Shown here piece after piece: positions 53,093 to 63,619 of a stretch of DNA of 64,000 nucleotides. The stretch's first letter is position 1; every line of letters begins with the position of its first letter. The notes under the pieces were generated by a model. It was not told where the DNA came from and made no database searches. It saw only the letters and a list, made by a program, of their open reading frames with translations. Location of the stretch: assembly GCF_014692675.1 (NCBI RefSeq), contig NZ_JABFCZ010000008.1:124001-188000 (forward strand), given 5' to 3'. The position numbers and the translations under genes were made by a program. Source of the stretch: Roseibium aggregatum. GTDB lineage: Bacteria; Pseudomonadota; Alphaproteobacteria; Rhizobiales; Stappiaceae.

Positions 53093-55876
53093 TTGGCAGA
53101 CCAGGATAATACCACACCTTCCGGCGCGAGCCCGTCGGACATCAAGCCGATCTCAATCGTCGATGAAATGAAGAGCAGCTATCTCGATTACGCCATGAGC
53201 GTGATCGTCAGCCGTGCTCTGCCCGATGTCCGCGACGGCCTCAAGCCCGTTCACCGCCGCATCCTGTTCTCCATGCACGAGAATGGCTACGAGTGGAACA
53301 AGCCCTACCGCAAGTCGGCCCGCGTGGTCGGCGACGTCATGGGTAAATACCACCCGCACGGCGACAGCGCGATCTACGATGCGCTAGTGCGTATGGCGCA
53401 GAACTTCTCCCTGCGCCTGCCGCTGATCGACGGGCAGGGCAACTTCGGTTCCGTCGACGGCGATCCGGCTGCGGCCATGCGCTATACCGAGTGCCGCCTG
53501 CAGAAGGTCGCTCACAAGCTGCTGGACGATATCGACAAGGATACGGTCTATTTCCAGGAGAACTACGACAACTCCGAAAGCGAACCGGTCGTCCTTCCGG
53601 CGAAGTTCCCGAACCTCCTGGTCAACGGCGCCGGCGGTATCGCCGTCGGCATGGCGACGAACATTCCCCCGCACAATCTGGGCGAAGTCATCGATGCCGC
53701 GATCGCGATCATGGAAAATCCGGCGCTGACGCTGGAAGAGCTGATGCAGATCGTGCCGGGTCCGGACTTCCCGACCGGAGCCATGATCCTGGGCCGCTCC
53801 GGCATTCGTTCCGCCTATGAGACCGGCCGTGGGTCCGTCGTCATGCGCGCCAAGGTCGAGGTCGAAGAAGTCCGCAAGGACCGCTGGGCGCTGGTCGTCA
53901 ACGAGATCCCGTATCAGGTGAACAAGGCCTCGATGATCGAGAAGATCGCCGAACTGGTGCGCGACAAGCGGATCGAGGGCATCTCCGATATCCGGGACGA
54001 GAGTGACCGCTCCGGCATGCGCGTCGTGATCGAGTTAAAGCGCGATGCGGTCGCCGATGTGGTCCTCAACCAGCTCTACCGCTTCTCCCAGCTGCAGACC
54101 TCCTTCGGCTGCAACATGGTGGCGCTCAACGGTGGCAAGCCGGAGTTGATGATCCTTTCGGATATGCTCAAGGCATTTGTGAGCTTCCGCGAAGAAGTCA
54201 TTGGCCGAAGGACACGTTTCCTTCTGAAGAAGGCGCGTGATCGGGCCCATATTTTGGTCGGTCTGGGCATTGCCGTGGCCAATATCGACGAGGTCATCAA
54301 GCTGATCCGCAGCGCGCCGGATCCGGCGACCGCCCGGCGCCAGCTGATGGAACGCAACTGGCCGGCACAGGACGTGGAAGCGTTGATCCGTCTGATCGAC
54401 GATCCGCGGCACATGGTGCAGGAAGACGGCACCTACAAGCTCTCCGAAGAGCAGGCCCGGGCCATCCTCGATCTGCGTCTGCAGCGTCTGACCGCCATGG
54501 GCCGTGACGAAATCGAGGACGAGTTGAACAAGATCGGCGCCGAGATCGCCGATTACCTCGACATCCTGCGCTCGCGCGCCCGGATCCAGCAAATCGTCCG
54601 CGATGAAATGCTGGAGATCAAGGAGGAATTCGCAACGCCGCGGCGGACCGAAATCACCGAAGGCGGCGCGGATTTCGACGACGAGGACCTGATCCAGCGC
54701 GAAGACATGGTCGTCACCGTGTCTCACGAGGGCTACATCAAGCGCGTGCCGCTGGCCACCTACCGGGCGCAGCGCCGCGGCGGCAAGGGCCGTTCGGGCA
54801 TGTCGACCAAGGACGAGGATTTCGTAACCCGCCTGTTCGTCGCCAACACCCATACTCCGGTTCTGTTCTTCTCCTCACGCGGCATTGCCTACAAGATGAA
54901 GGTCTGGCGTCTGCCGCTCGGCGGTCCGACCTCGCGCGGCAAGGCGCTGGTCAACATGCTGCCTCTGGAGCAGGGCGAACAGATTTCCTCCATCATGCCC
55001 CTGCCGGAGGATGAGGACAGCTGGGCAAATCTCGACGTCATGTTCGCAACCGTCCGCGGCACGGTCCGGCGCAACAAGCTTTCCGATTTCGTCCAGATCA
55101 ACCGCAACGGCAAGATCGCGATGAAGCTGGAAGAGGGCGACGGTATCGTCGGCGTGGAGACCTGTTCCGAACATGCCGATGTCATGCTGACGACGGCTTC
55201 GGGCCAGTGCATCCGCTTCCCCGTGACCGATGTCCGTGTTTTCGCCGGCCGAAATTCCGTCGGCGTGCGCGGTATCCGGCTCGGCGACGAGGATCGCGTC
55301 ATTTCCATGCAGATCCTGCACCACATCGATGTGACCGCGGAAGAACGTGCCGCCTATCTGAAGATGTCGCGCGCATTGCGCGGCGAGACCGAGGAAAGCG
55401 GTAACGGCCACGATGAGGAGGAAGATGTCGTCGCCGGGGAGCTCAACCAGGAACGCTATGCGGAAATGGGCGCTGCCGAGCAGATCATTCTGACCATCTC
55501 CGAAAACGGCTACGGCAAGCGGACATCGTCGTTCGAATACCGGGTGACCGGCCGCGGCGGCAAGGGCATCACGGCCATGGCCGTCAATGCGCGCAACGGT
55601 GATTTGACCGCATCCTTCCCGGTCGAGGAGACCGATCAGATCATGCTGGTGACCAATGGCGGCCAGTTGATCCGGTGTCCGGTCGACGGCATTCGTATCG
55701 CCGGCCGCGCCACCCAGGGCGTGACGGTCTTCAAGACGGCAGAGGGCGAAAAGGTCGTTGCCGTCGAGCGGATCAGCGAAGTCGACGAGGAAGAGGACGT
55801 CGATCTGGAAAATGGCGAGAACGGATCTGACGCCGGGGAGGCTCCGCCGGAAGCCCCGGAAGGCGACGCCGAATAA
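53093..55876 (+). CDS. gyrA: DNA gyrase subunit A
   Basis: A 927-residue gyrase A. The breakage-reunion domain begins [21 protein letters not shown]; the catalytic Tyr131 is in [10 protein letters not shown]. The quinolone region reads [13 protein letters not shown] with Ser92 and Asp96 at the positions of E. coli Ser83/Asp87, so there is no classical resistance change. The C-terminal six-bladed domain has the GyrA box QRRGGKG (in [13 protein letters not shown]). The start is TTG at 53093, with AAGAG upstream and no in-frame ATG that keeps the conserved ISIVDEM region complete. The tail is very acidic. A terminator follows. Confidence 0.97.
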   Translation: MADQDNTTPSGASPSDIKPISIVDEMKSSYLDYAMSVIVSRALPDVRDGLKPVHRRILFSMHENGYEWNKPYRKSARVVGDVMGKYHPHGDSAIYDALVRMAQNFSLRLPLIDGQGNFGSVDGDPAAAMRYTECRLQKVAHKLLDDIDKDTVYFQENYDNSESEPVVLPAKFPNLLVNGAGGIAVGMATNIPPHNLGEVIDAAIAIMENPALTLEELMQIVPGPDFPTGAMILGRSGIRSAYETGRGSVVMRAKVEVEEVRKDRWALVVNEIPYQVNKASMIEKIAELVRDKRIEGISDIRDESDRSGMRVVIELKRDAVADVVLNQLYRFSQLQTSFGCNMVALNGGKPELMILSDMLKAFVSFREEVIGRRTRFLLKKARDRAHILVGLGIAVANIDEVIKLIRSAPDPATARRQLMERNWPAQDVEALIRLIDDPRHMVQEDGTYKLSEEQARAILDLRLQRLTAMGRDEIEDELNKIGAEIADYLDILRSRARIQQIVRDEMLEIKEEFATPRRTEITEGGADFDDEDLIQREDMVVTVSHEGYIKRVPLATYRAQRRGGKGRSGMSTKDEDFVTRLFVANTHTPVLFFSSRGIAYKMKVWRLPLGGPTSRGKALVNMLPLEQGEQISSIMPLPEDEDSWANLDVMFATVRGTVRRNKLSDFVQINRNGKIAMKLEEGDGIVGVETCSEHADVMLTTASGQCIRFPVTDVRVFAGRNSVGVRGIRLGDEDRVISMQILHHIDVTAEERAAYLKMSRALRGETEESGNGHDEEEDVVAGELNQERYAEMGAAEQIILTISENGYGKRTSSFEYRVTGRGGKGITAMAVNARNGDLTASFPVEETDQIMLVTNGGQLIRCPVDGIRIAGRATQGVTVFKTAEGEKVVAVERISEVDEEEDVDLENGENGSDAGEAPPEAPEGDAE

Positions 55877-55897
55877 ACTCCGCCTGAATCAGGAAAC

Positions 55898-55936
55898 AAA
55901 AACAGCGGCCAGGCATTGCCTTGGCCGCTGTTTTTT
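55898..55936 (+). terminator. gyrA terminator
   Basis: A long stem (arms 55898-55911 and 55922-55935, core CAGCGGCCA/TGGCCGCTG, 10-nt loop) flanked by A-run and T-run of six, beginning 22 nt after the gyrA stop. The A/T flanks make it bidirectional, so it probably also ends the minus-strand gene at 55959. Confidence 0.9.
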
Positions 55937-55958
55937 GAAGGGGAGCGGTCAGGTTTGG

Positions 55959-56381
55959 TCAGTTTGTCCTGGGGAACCGGGCCAGGATCGTTTCATTGAC
56001 GGTCTGCGAGGGCTGTTCGACCGTGACAAATCCGACATTGCGGACCGCGGAACCACCCGACAGTGCGGCGGCGCAGTCTGCGCTCCAGGCGCCCCAGGCC
56101 TGACCCTGGCAGGATGCCGGCAGGTTGGTCTTCGTGCGGTCGGACTTGGTGGCTTCCAGGCCCTGGACCATGCCCATGTCGGCGGCCCGGGCAGGTGTGA
56201 AGGACTCGGCCGGCTGCAGCGTGACGAAACCGGCAATCAGAACCGCCAGCAACGCCAGGGCCAGGATGCCGGCGATCTGCGTCGCGCCGGCCGGGTGAGC
56301 GGCGGTCTTGTTCGACTGAAAGACATCCTTGCCGAATTTCTGCAAGAACAAGTCCGTGGTGGCTTTCTGATAAGTGGACAT
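55959..56381 (-). CDS. Conserved single-TM protein, uncharacterised
   Basis: A 140-residue protein with one membrane segment at about residues 36-55 and a C-terminal domain carrying two Cys (SCQGQAWGAW and DCAAALSGG) and a closing NVGFVTVEQPSQ stretch. The N-terminus is polar and would be cytoplasmic. GGGAGTAAC precedes the ATG. I do not recognise a named family; similar small anchored proteins between gyrA and coaD are, as I recall, found in related genomes. The two cysteines could form a disulfide in the periplasm. Confidence 0.7.
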   Translation of the reverse strand: MSTYQKATTDLFLQKFGKDVFQSNKTAAHPAGATQIAGILALALLAVLIAGFVTLQPAESFTPARAADMGMVQGLEATKSDRTKTNLPASCQGQAWGAWSADCAAALSGGSAVRNVGFVTVEQPSQTVNETILARFPRTN

Positions 56382-56617
56382 GTGCGTTACTCCCTGCGCG
56401 TCTGTTGTCCATCCCTATGCGAACCACTATGAGCGGGATCGGCTTCTTGAGCCGTGACGCCTGTCACACTTTTAAAGGTTTTGTCTTTAAAACCGCTGAA
56501 TCCTCATCGGCAGTTCTTACAGATCCTGTTCACCCGGGTCGTTTCAGGAGGCAACCGGCCCCGGAACGCTTGCTGGGACGCTTGTAGGTTCGGCGTTGGC
56601 AGAGTATGGAAGGTCCC

Positions 56618-57115
56618 ATGATACGCATAGCGCTCTATCCCGGGTCCTTCGATCCGGTCACCAACGGTCATATGGACATCCTGCGTCAGGCACTTGCGCT
56701 TGCCGACAAGGTGATCGTGGCCATTGGCATTCACCCCGGCAAGGCGCCCCTTTTCAGCTTCGATGAACGGGTGGAGATGATCCATACCTGCGCGCAGGAG
56801 GCTTTCGGAGCCGAAGAAGCTGCCCGGATCGAGGTCAAGTCCTTCTCCAATCTGGTGATCGACTTTGCGCGTGAAAACGGCGCCCGCTACCTGGTGCGCG
56901 GCCTGCGTGACGGCACGGATCTTGACTATGAAATGCAGATGGCCGGGATGAACGGCACGCTTGCGCCTGAAATCAACACCGTGTTCCTGCCGGCGTCTCC
57001 GGATGTCCGCCATATCACGGCCACGCTTGTGCGTCAGATCGCAAAGATGGGCGGTGACACCTCGGCATTCGTCCCGAGAAGCGTTGCGCAACCCTTGAAG
57101 CTCAGAACCAGCTGA
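56618..57115 (+). CDS. coaD: Phosphopantetheine adenylyltransferase
   Basis: A 165-residue enzyme that adenylates 4'-phosphopantetheine, the penultimate step of CoA synthesis. [16 protein letters not shown] holds the (T/H)xGH nucleotidyl-transfer motif; [15 protein letters not shown] and SSSxxR-type end motif [10 protein letters not shown] follow. The start at 56618 ([10 protein letters not shown]) follows GGAAGG; an upstream in-frame ATG at 56606 adds four residues. It heads the run coaD - cyclophilin - cyclophilin. Confidence 0.95.
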   Translation: MIRIALYPGSFDPVTNGHMDILRQALALADKVIVAIGIHPGKAPLFSFDERVEMIHTCAQEAFGAEEAARIEVKSFSNLVIDFARENGARYLVRGLRDGTDLDYEMQMAGMNGTLAPEINTVFLPASPDVRHITATLVRQIAKMGGDTSAFVPRSVAQPLKLRTS

Positions 57116-57171
57116 CAGTCAGTTTGAAAACAGTTCATGGCTGACGCCTGACAACCCGATCGGAGTACCCA

Positions 57172-57711
57172 GTGTCACGATTTCTTACCATCTTTGCGGT
57201 GATCGCTTCGATCCTGCTTGTTCCCGCATTTGCCGGAGCGTCTGATCTCGATCCGGAAAACACGCTTTACCTCGACCTGAAGGACGGACGGGTCGTCATC
57301 CGCCTGCGCCCGGATCTGGCACCGAAGCATGTGGAACGCATCAAGCAGCTGACCCGAGACGGTTTTTACGATGGCATCATCTTTCATCGCGTGATCGACG
57401 GCTTCATGGCCCAGACCGGCGATCCGACCGGCACCGGTACCGGTGGGTCGGACCTTCCCGATCTGAAGGCGGAGTTCTCCGATGCCCCGTTCAAGCGTGG
57501 CGTTCTCGGCATGGCGCGGACATCCGATCCGGACAGCGCCAATTCCCAGTTTTTCATCATGTATGCCGACGGCGACTGGCTGAACGGCCAGTACACGGTC
57601 TGGGGCGAGGTGGTCGATGGCATGAAATACGTTGACATGATCGCAAAGGGTCAGCCGCCCGCACATCCCGACAAGATCATCAAGATGCAGGTGGCCGCCG
57701 ACGCCGGCTGA
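57172..57711 (+). CDS. Periplasmic cyclophilin-type peptidyl-prolyl isomerase
   Basis: A 179-residue cyclophilin with a signal peptide (residues 1-24: hydrophobic TIFAVIASILLVPAFA, cleavage near AGAS). The active-site block FHRVIDGFMAQTGDPTGTG and the GVLGMARTSDPDSANSQFFI region carry the Arg, Phe, Met and Gln residues of the catalytic pocket. It assists folding in the periplasm. The start is GTG at 57172, with CGGAG six bases upstream. It is paralogous to the next gene, 40 nt downstream. Confidence 0.92.
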   Translation: MSRFLTIFAVIASILLVPAFAGASDLDPENTLYLDLKDGRVVIRLRPDLAPKHVERIKQLTRDGFYDGIIFHRVIDGFMAQTGDPTGTGTGGSDLPDLKAEFSDAPFKRGVLGMARTSDPDSANSQFFIMYADGDWLNGQYTVWGEVVDGMKYVDMIAKGQPPAHPDKIIKMQVAADAG

Positions 57712-57751
57712 TCTGCGTACATAATCGATTGGAAATAACGGAGAAAAAGAA

Positions 57752-58225
57752 ATGGCCGAAATCAAGGACGCCGAGAATACACTTTTGATGGAAACGACCC
57801 AGGGCCCGATCATCATCGAGATGAAGCCGGATCTTGCGCCGACCCATGTGGCCCGCATCAAGGAACTGGTTCGCGACGGCTTTTATGACGGTATCGTCTT
57901 CCACCGTGTCATCGACGGTTTCATGGCCCAGACCGGCTGCCCGCACGGCACCGGCACCGGCGGTTCCGGCCAGAAGCTGAAGGCGGAATTCTCCAACGAA
58001 AAGCACAAGCGCGGCACCTGTTCCATGGCCCGCGCCATGGACCCGAACTCCGGGGACAGCCAGTTCTTCATCTGCTTCACCGATGCACCCTGGCTCGATG
58101 GCCAGTATACGGTCTGGGGCGAAGTCGTCGAAGGCATGGACAACGTCGACAAGATCAAGCGCGGCGAGCCGGTTTCCGATCCGGACAAGATCGTCTCGAT
58201 CAAGGTCGCAGCCGACGCCGAATAA
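57752..58225 (+). CDS. Cytoplasmic cyclophilin-type peptidyl-prolyl isomerase
   Basis: A 157-residue cyclophilin without a signal peptide. The pocket sequences FHRVIDGFMAQTGCPHGTG and CSMARAMDPNSGDSQFFI match the upstream paralogue almost residue for residue, so the two arose by tandem duplication with separate targeting. AACGGAG precedes the ATG. A strong terminator follows its stop. It is the PpiB-type cytoplasmic enzyme. Confidence 0.93.
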   Translation: MAEIKDAENTLLMETTQGPIIIEMKPDLAPTHVARIKELVRDGFYDGIVFHRVIDGFMAQTGCPHGTGTGGSGQKLKAEFSNEKHKRGTCSMARAMDPNSGDSQFFICFTDAPWLDGQYTVWGEVVEGMDNVDKIKRGEPVSDPDKIVSIKVAADAE

Positions 58226-58248
58226 GCGTTTTTGGTACGTCAACATCT

Positions 58249-58283
58249 GCAGCGCGATGCCCGGCATCGCGCTGCTTTTGTTT
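58249..58283 (+). terminator. Terminator after the cyclophilin pair
   Basis: A perfect 12-bp stem (58249-58260 with 58264-58275, loop CCG) followed by TTTTGTTT, 24 nt after the stop. It separates the coaD-ppi group from queA. Confidence 0.9.
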
Positions 58284-58393
58284 GGTTCTGCCAAGACGGT
58301 TGATAATTGCCCGTATGGCGGTTATCAGCACGGCTCTTTGCTTCGTCTTGTGAACAGTTTCAGGGATGCCGGTGCGGCCCGGACGGATGAACG

Positions 58394-59497
58394 ATGCGCG
58401 TGGACCAGTTTGAATTCGACCTGCCGAACGAGCGGATTGCCCTCAGGCCCGCCCGGCCGCGGGATTCCGCGCGCATGCTGGTGGTCCATCCGGACCATGA
58501 ACCCGAACTGACCGATGCCTGCGTGCGGGATCTGGGCTCCTGGCTGGAACCCGGCGACGCGCTGGTTTTCAACGACACGAAAGTGATCCCGGCACAGCTG
58601 GAAGGGACCAGAGCCCGCGGCGAGGCGGTGGCCAAGATCAGCGCAACGCTTCACTTGCGTTCAGGCGACGATCGCTGGCGGGCCTTCGTCCGGCCGGCGA
58701 AGAAGCTCAGCGTCGGCGACCGGGTGCGTTTCGGCGGCGAGGGCGGGGCGTGCCTGCTCGGCACGCTCGATGCGACCGTCGCCGAAAAGGGTGAGGCCGG
58801 GGAAGTGCTCCTGGTCTTCGACCTGTCGGGACCGAGCCTCGATGAGGCCATTGCCGCGGTCGGACACATTCCCCTGCCGCCTTATATTGCCGCCAAACGC
58901 GGTGAGGACGAACAGGACAAGCTCGACTATCAGACCATATTCGCCGAAAGGGAAGGCGCGGTGGCGGCCCCGACCGCGGGTCTCCATTTCACACCGGACC
59001 TGCTGGAAAGCCTGGCCGCACGCGGTATCGAACAGCACCGGGTGACCCTTCACGTCGGTGCGGGCACCTTCCTGCCGGTCAAGAGCGAGACCACCGAAGG
59101 TCACCGGATGCATGCCGAATATGGCGAAGTTTCCGCGGAAACCGCCGATGCACTCAAAGCCGTGCGGGCGCGCGGCAATCGGGTCGTCAGCGTCGGGACG
59201 ACATCGCTTAGGATCCTGGAAAGCGCCGCGCAAGGGCCGGGCGGCCTGACCGCTTTCGCCGGCGAAACGTCGATTTTCATTACGCCGGGCTATAAGTTCC
59301 GGGCGATCGATGTGCTGATGACCAACTTCCACCTGCCGCGCTCGACGCTGTTCATGCTGGTGTCGGCCTTTTCGGGGCTTGAAACCATGCAGCGGGCCTA
59401 CGCCCATGCGATTGCCGAAGAATACCGCTTCTACAGCTATGGCGACGCCTGCCTGCTGTTTCCCGCCAGCGGTGCGGTTGAAAGGGACTTACGATAA
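58394..59497 (+). CDS. queA: S-adenosylmethionine:tRNA ribosyltransferase-isomerase
   Basis: A 367-residue QueA, which moves the ribosyl part of SAM onto preQ1 in tRNA to give epoxyqueuosine. [21 protein letters not shown] at the start, [28 protein letters not shown] ([18 protein letters not shown]), [14 protein letters not shown] and [13 protein letters not shown] are all family blocks. Length is usual for alphaproteobacteria. The stop codon overlaps the tgt start by 1 nt (TAATG), so QueA and Tgt, consecutive queuosine enzymes, are co-expressed. Confidence 0.96.
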   Translation: MRVDQFEFDLPNERIALRPARPRDSARMLVVHPDHEPELTDACVRDLGSWLEPGDALVFNDTKVIPAQLEGTRARGEAVAKISATLHLRSGDDRWRAFVRPAKKLSVGDRVRFGGEGGACLLGTLDATVAEKGEAGEVLLVFDLSGPSLDEAIAAVGHIPLPPYIAAKRGEDEQDKLDYQTIFAEREGAVAAPTAGLHFTPDLLESLAARGIEQHRVTLHVGAGTFLPVKSETTEGHRMHAEYGEVSAETADALKAVRARGNRVVSVGTTSLRILESAAQGPGGLTAFAGETSIFITPGYKFRAIDVLMTNFHLPRSTLFMLVSAFSGLETMQRAYAHAIAEEYRFYSYGDACLLFPASGAVERDLR

Positions 59498-60651
59498 TGT
59501 CGGGGAACACCGAAAACCGCTTTTCCTTCAAGTTGCTCAAGACCGACGGCAAGGCGCGGCGCGGCGAGATCACCACGCCCCACGGGCTCGTGCGCACGCC
59601 GGCCTTCATGCCGGTCGGAACCCAGGCGACCGTCAAGGCCATGTATCCCGAGCAGGTTCGGGACCTTGGTTCGGACGTTGTGCTCGGCAATACCTATCAT
59701 CTGATGCTGCGCCCGACGGCGGAGCGGGTTCATCGTCTCGGCGGCCTGCATACGTTCATGAACTGGCCGCATACGATCCTGACGGACAGCGGCGGCTTCC
59801 AGGTCATGTCGCTTGCCCAGCTGCGCAAGCTGGACGAGACCGGTGTCCGGTTCCAGAGCCATATCGACGGCCAGAAGTATCACCTGACCCCGGAACGGTC
59901 CGTCGAGATCCAGGGGCTGCTCGGGTCCGATATCCAGATGCAGCTGGATGAGTGTATCCGCCTGCCGGCTCCTCGTGAGGAAGTGGCACGCGCGATGGAA
60001 CTGTCGCTCCGCTGGGCGGAGCGGTCGCGCACCCAGTTTGAAAACATGGATGGCCCGGCAAAGGGGCAGGGGCTTTACGGCATTGTCCAGGGCGGTGACG
60101 TGGAGGACCTGCGTATCCGGTCCGCCGAGGAACTCTCCAAAATGCCGTTTGAGGGCTATTCGGTCGGCGGCCTTGCGGTTGGAGAACCCCAGGACGTCAT
60201 GTTGAGGATGCTGGATATCACCAACCCGGTGCTTCCCGTCGACAAGCCGCGCTACCTGATGGGGGTGGGGACGCCGGATGATATTCTGGAAAGCGTGGCC
60301 CGCGGTATCGATCAGTTCGACTGCGTCATGCCGACCCGTGCCGGACGGCATGGCCTGGCCTATACGAGGTTCGGCAAGGTCAACCTGAAGAACGCCCGCC
60401 ATGCGGATGATCCGCGGCCTCTGGACGAGGCAAGCAACTGCCCGGCGACGAGCACCTATTCACGCGCCTACCTGCATCATCTGGTACGTGCCGGCGAGGG
60501 ATTGGCGGGCATGCTACTCACCTGGAACAACCTGGCCTATTACCAGTCGCTGATGCAGGGCATGCGTGATGCCATCGAGGCGGGAACCTTCGAGGACTTC
60601 CGGCAGAAGACCAAGGAAAACTGGGCGCGGGGAGATATCGCCGCGCTATAG
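59497..60651 (+). CDS. tgt: tRNA-guanine transglycosylase
   Basis: A 384-residue Tgt, which swaps the wobble guanine of GUN-anticodon tRNAs for preQ1. [16 protein letters not shown], the general acid/base Asp in [12 protein letters not shown], the nucleophile-bearing [15 protein letters not shown] and [16 protein letters not shown] are present. The zinc site is unusual: where many Tgt proteins have CxCxxC, this one reads [11 protein letters not shown], keeping only Cys315; the later His is kept (AYLHHLV). The same loss is, as I recall, usual in Hyphomicrobiales. It ends the queA-tgt pair. Confidence 0.96.
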   Translation: MSGNTENRFSFKLLKTDGKARRGEITTPHGLVRTPAFMPVGTQATVKAMYPEQVRDLGSDVVLGNTYHLMLRPTAERVHRLGGLHTFMNWPHTILTDSGGFQVMSLAQLRKLDETGVRFQSHIDGQKYHLTPERSVEIQGLLGSDIQMQLDECIRLPAPREEVARAMELSLRWAERSRTQFENMDGPAKGQGLYGIVQGGDVEDLRIRSAEELSKMPFEGYSVGGLAVGEPQDVMLRMLDITNPVLPVDKPRYLMGVGTPDDILESVARGIDQFDCVMPTRAGRHGLAYTRFGKVNLKNARHADDPRPLDEASNCPATSTYSRAYLHHLVRAGEGLAGMLLTWNNLAYYQSLMQGMRDAIEAGTFEDFRQKTKENWARGDIAAL

Positions 60652-60683
60652 GGGCCTGTCTGAGACCACCGATAGGTCCGTTG

Positions 60684-61121
60684 TTATGCCGGATACCCGG
60701 ACGACTTGGTCAGGTAACAGCCGGAAATCCGCCAGTTCCCGTCGTCCTGCTTTTCGAAGCTGTAGAGGGCAAGCCAGTCATCGCCGTCCGGGCCGGTGAG
60801 ATAGACTTCCTGGACCGGGCCCTTGCTGGTTACCTTGGAAGTTCCGAAGGTAATATCCCTTGGGCTGTAGACCGGACGGTAGCCACGCTTGACCGCGTCC
60901 ATGAAGATGGCCGGCGTCTGAAACTGATGCTGCAAGGCCGTCGTTGCATAGGAGAATGCGGCGTTCGCGTCTCCTGCCGCAAAGGCCTTCATCTGGTCCT
61001 TGATGATTTTGTGAAAGACGGCGCCGTCCGGCGTGACCGCTTGCGCTTCGGCCGGGATCCGGCCGGAGAAAAGCACAGCGGCGAAAACAACCCAAACACT
61101 GACAAAGACTGAAACCCGCAT
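60684..61121 (-). CDS. DUF4864 domain-containing exported protein
   Basis: A 145-residue protein with a signal peptide (residues 1-27, hydrophobic VFVSVWVVFAAVLF, ending AEAQ). The rest is the DUF4864 pattern: IIKDQMKAFAAGDANAAFSYA, FMDAVKRGYRPVYSPRDITFG, and a final DGNWRISGCYL strand, likely an NTF2-like fold. AAGGAAGGA precedes the ATG. The function is unknown. It converges with tgt. Confidence 0.88.
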   Translation of the reverse strand: MRVSVFVSVWVVFAAVLFSGRIPAEAQAVTPDGAVFHKIIKDQMKAFAAGDANAAFSYATTALQHQFQTPAIFMDAVKRGYRPVYSPRDITFGTSKVTSKGPVQEVYLTGPDGDDWLALYSFEKQDDGNWRISGCYLTKSSGYPA

Positions 61122-61296
61122 GACCGGTCCTTCCTTGTTGTTGGAATTCAGTCAGTATACGCGAGATTCGCAAATTCAATCTGTTGTAAAAATATGCAAT
61201 TTGCTCAAATAACTGCAGAAATTTATTTTGCCGGAAAACCCGTTGAAAAGTCGGGTGATTTGGTCCGCCATTCCTTGCAGGCAGATGCGGCAAGCA

Positions 61297-62601
61297 TCAC
61301 AGCCGCCAGAGTGTGACCGCTTCTGGCTTTTTGGAACGGGCAAGACGCGCCGGCAGGTCGGCCACCAGCGTCGCACCATCCCCTAACAGCGGGAGGATGA
61401 CCGGCCAGGCATTATCCGCTTGGAAAAACGCGGCATGAGGAACCGCAAGGATCACGGCATCCGCTCCGGCAAGATCTTCAAGCGGGGACAGCCTGAGCCC
61501 GTATTCCGCCTCGACCTCGTCGGACAGGGCAAGCGGGTCGTGAATTCTGACGTCGGCTCCGAAATCAACCAGTTCCCGGACCAGGTCGACAACCTTGGAA
61601 TTGCGGGTATCGGGCACATTGGCCTTGTAGGTGAGGCCGAGCACGGCGATTTTCGGCGGCATCTTCCGCCCGAGCTTGACGCAGGCCTGAATGATCTTGC
61701 CGGCAATGAAGGCGGGCATGGCCTCATTGGTGCCGCGGCCGGCAAGGATCACCTGCGGGGTGAGGCCGATTTCGTGGGCCTTGTGGGTGAGGTAATACGG
61801 GTCGACGCCGATGCAGTGCCCGCCGACAAGTCCCGGCTGAAACGGCAGGAAGTTCCATTTCGTCGCGGATCCGGCGAGAACGTCCCGCGTATCGATGTCC
61901 ATCGCATGAAACAGGACGGCGAGTTCGTTCATCAGCGCGATGTTGAGATCCCGCTGGGTATTTTCAATCACCTTCGCCGCTTCCGCTACCTTGATGGACG
62001 GGGCGCGGTGAATTCCGGCCGTGACGACTGAGCCATAGAAATCGCAGAGCGTATCGGCCGCTGCCCCGGAGCTTGCCGATACGATCTTCATGATGTCGGC
62101 AAAGCCGTGAACCGTATCTCCCGGATTGATCCGTTCCGGGGAATAGCCGACTTCGAAATCCCTGCCGAATGTCAGCCCCGAAGCCTCTTCGAGGATCGGA
62201 ACCGCGATGTCCTCGGTCGCGCCCGGAAACACGGTGGATTCAAAGACGATGATTGCGCCCTTCCGCATGACCGAACCGACGGTTCGGGCAGCACTTTCAA
62301 ACGGCCGCAGGTCCGGCCGTTTTGCCCGGTCGATCGGTGTCGGAACCGCGACGATAAAGATTTCGCAATCCGCAAGCTCCGCCGGGTCTCCTGTGAAGGT
62401 CAGGTTTGGATGGCCGAGATCATCCGGGCTGACGGAGGCTGTCACATCGTTGCCGCCTCGAAGGGCGCTCAGCCTGTCCGACTTGATATCGAAACCTCTG
62501 ACCCGGTGTCCTGCGCGCGCAAATGCGACGGCGACCGGAAGCCCCACATACCCAAGGCCGATGACGGCGACATCTCTGAAAATCGGGGCGGCGGAAGTCA
62601 T
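61297..62601 (-). CDS. Nucleotide-sugar dehydrogenase (TviB/WbpO type)
   Basis: A 434-residue UDP-sugar 6-dehydrogenase. The NAD site is VAVIGLGYVGLPVAVAFARA, the central helix region has IKVAEAAKVIENTQRDLNIA, and the catalytic Cys is in LVGGHCIGVDPYYLTHKA. The sequence pattern is that of TviB/WbpO, which oxidise UDP-N-acetyl-hexosamines to uronic acids, rather than UDP-glucose dehydrogenase of the Ugd type. The likely end use is surface polysaccharide; the exact sugar is not certain. galU lies 124 nt upstream on the same strand. Confidence 0.9.
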   Translation of the reverse strand: MTSAAPIFRDVAVIGLGYVGLPVAVAFARAGHRVRGFDIKSDRLSALRGGNDVTASVSPDDLGHPNLTFTGDPAELADCEIFIVAVPTPIDRAKRPDLRPFESAARTVGSVMRKGAIIVFESTVFPGATEDIAVPILEEASGLTFGRDFEVGYSPERINPGDTVHGFADIMKIVSASSGAAADTLCDFYGSVVTAGIHRAPSIKVAEAAKVIENTQRDLNIALMNELAVLFHAMDIDTRDVLAGSATKWNFLPFQPGLVGGHCIGVDPYYLTHKAHEIGLTPQVILAGRGTNEAMPAFIAGKIIQACVKLGRKMPPKIAVLGLTYKANVPDTRNSKVVDLVRELVDFGADVRIHDPLALSDEVEAEYGLRLSPLEDLAGADAVILAVPHAAFFQADNAWPVILPLLGDGATLVADLPARLARSKKPEAVTLWRL

Positions 62602-62725
62602 CAGCGTTTCCGGATGTGAGGGCCAAAGGAAAGGGCCGGTCCTTTTCAGGCGGCCGGCCCAGTCCTAGTCGGTAAGGTCTTGGTCTTGCAAGCGCAATAA
62701 CGCCGGTCTTCCTGCAGACGCCGGA

Positions 62726-63619
62726 TTATTCCGCAGCTTCGCGCTTGTTGATCATGTCGTGGAGGAACGGCACCAGCTCAGCGGCCAGGTCCGGCTGTTC
62801 CAGCGCGTAGGCGATGTTGGCGCTGAGGAAGCCGGCCTTGGAACCGCAGTCGTAGCTTCGGCCTTCAAACTTCAGCGAAGTGAACGACTGGGTCTCCATG
62901 AGCGCGAGCATGCTGTCGGTCAGCTGGATTTCGCCACCGGCCCCCTTTTCCTGACGGCTCAGGAGGCTGAAAATCTCAGGCTGCAGGATATAGCGTCCTG
63001 TGATCATGAGGTTGCTGGGAGCCGTTCCGGGTGCCGGCTTCTCCACCATACCCGCTATCTTGCTTGCCCGGTCGGAGAGTTTATCCGAGAGTTCCACGAT
63101 ACCATACTGATGGGTCTGGTCCTCCGGCACTTCTTCGACCGCAATCACGTTGCCGCCGTTTTCGCTGTAGACGTCGACCATCTGTTTCAGGCAGCTCGTC
63201 TCGGACTTGATGATCACATCGGGCAACAGAATGGCAAAGGGTTCGGGTCCGATGATATCCCGGGCGCACCAGATTGCGTGGCCGAGTCCGAGCGGGTCCT
63301 GCTGCCGGGTGAAGCTGGTCGAACCGGCTGCCGGGCGCAGCTTTTCGAGAAGTTGCAGGGCTTCGGTCTTGTTCCGGCTCTTGAGCGTGTCTTCCAGCTC
63401 GTAGGCGCGGTCGAAATGGTCCGCGATCACGTGCTTGTTGCGCCCGGTCACGAAGACGATGTGTTCAATCCCGGCCGCGCGGGCTTCTTCCACGACGTAT
63501 TGAATGATGGGCCGGTCGACAATGGTCAGCATTTCCTTCGGCACGGCCTTGGTCGCGGGTAGAAAGCGCGTCCCCAGACCGGCTACGGGAAGGACGGCTT
63601 TTCTAATCTTTTGGGTCAT
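62726..63619 (-). CDS. galU: UTP-glucose-1-phosphate uridylyltransferase
   Basis: A 297-residue GalU, which makes UDP-glucose. The nucleotide-binding LPVAGLGTRFLPATKAVPKE signature, IVDRPIIQYVVEEA, VFVTGRNKHVIADHFD and the GLGHAIWCARD and FAILLPDVII blocks are standard. Length is standard for bacterial GalU. With the dehydrogenase downstream it supplies precursors for exopolysaccharide or lipopolysaccharide. Confidence 0.96.
   Translation of the reverse strand: MTQKIRKAVLPVAGLGTRFLPATKAVPKEMLTIVDRPIIQYVVEEARAAGIEHIVFVTGRNKHVIADHFDRAYELEDTLKSRNKTEALQLLEKLRPAAGSTSFTRQQDPLGLGHAIWCARDIIGPEPFAILLPDVIIKSETSCLKQMVDVYSENGGNVIAVEEVPEDQTHQYGIVELSDKLSDRASKIAGMVEKPAPGTAPSNLMITGRYILQPEIFSLLSRQEKGAGGEIQLTDSMLALMETQSFTSLKFEGRSYDCGSKAGFLSANIAYALEQPDLAAELVPFLHDMINKREAAE

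Noticed and set aside
53363-53380. Possible quinolone-resistance change in gyrA
   Set aside because: Ser92 and Asp96, the equivalents of E. coli Ser83 and Asp87, are both the sensitive-type residues.
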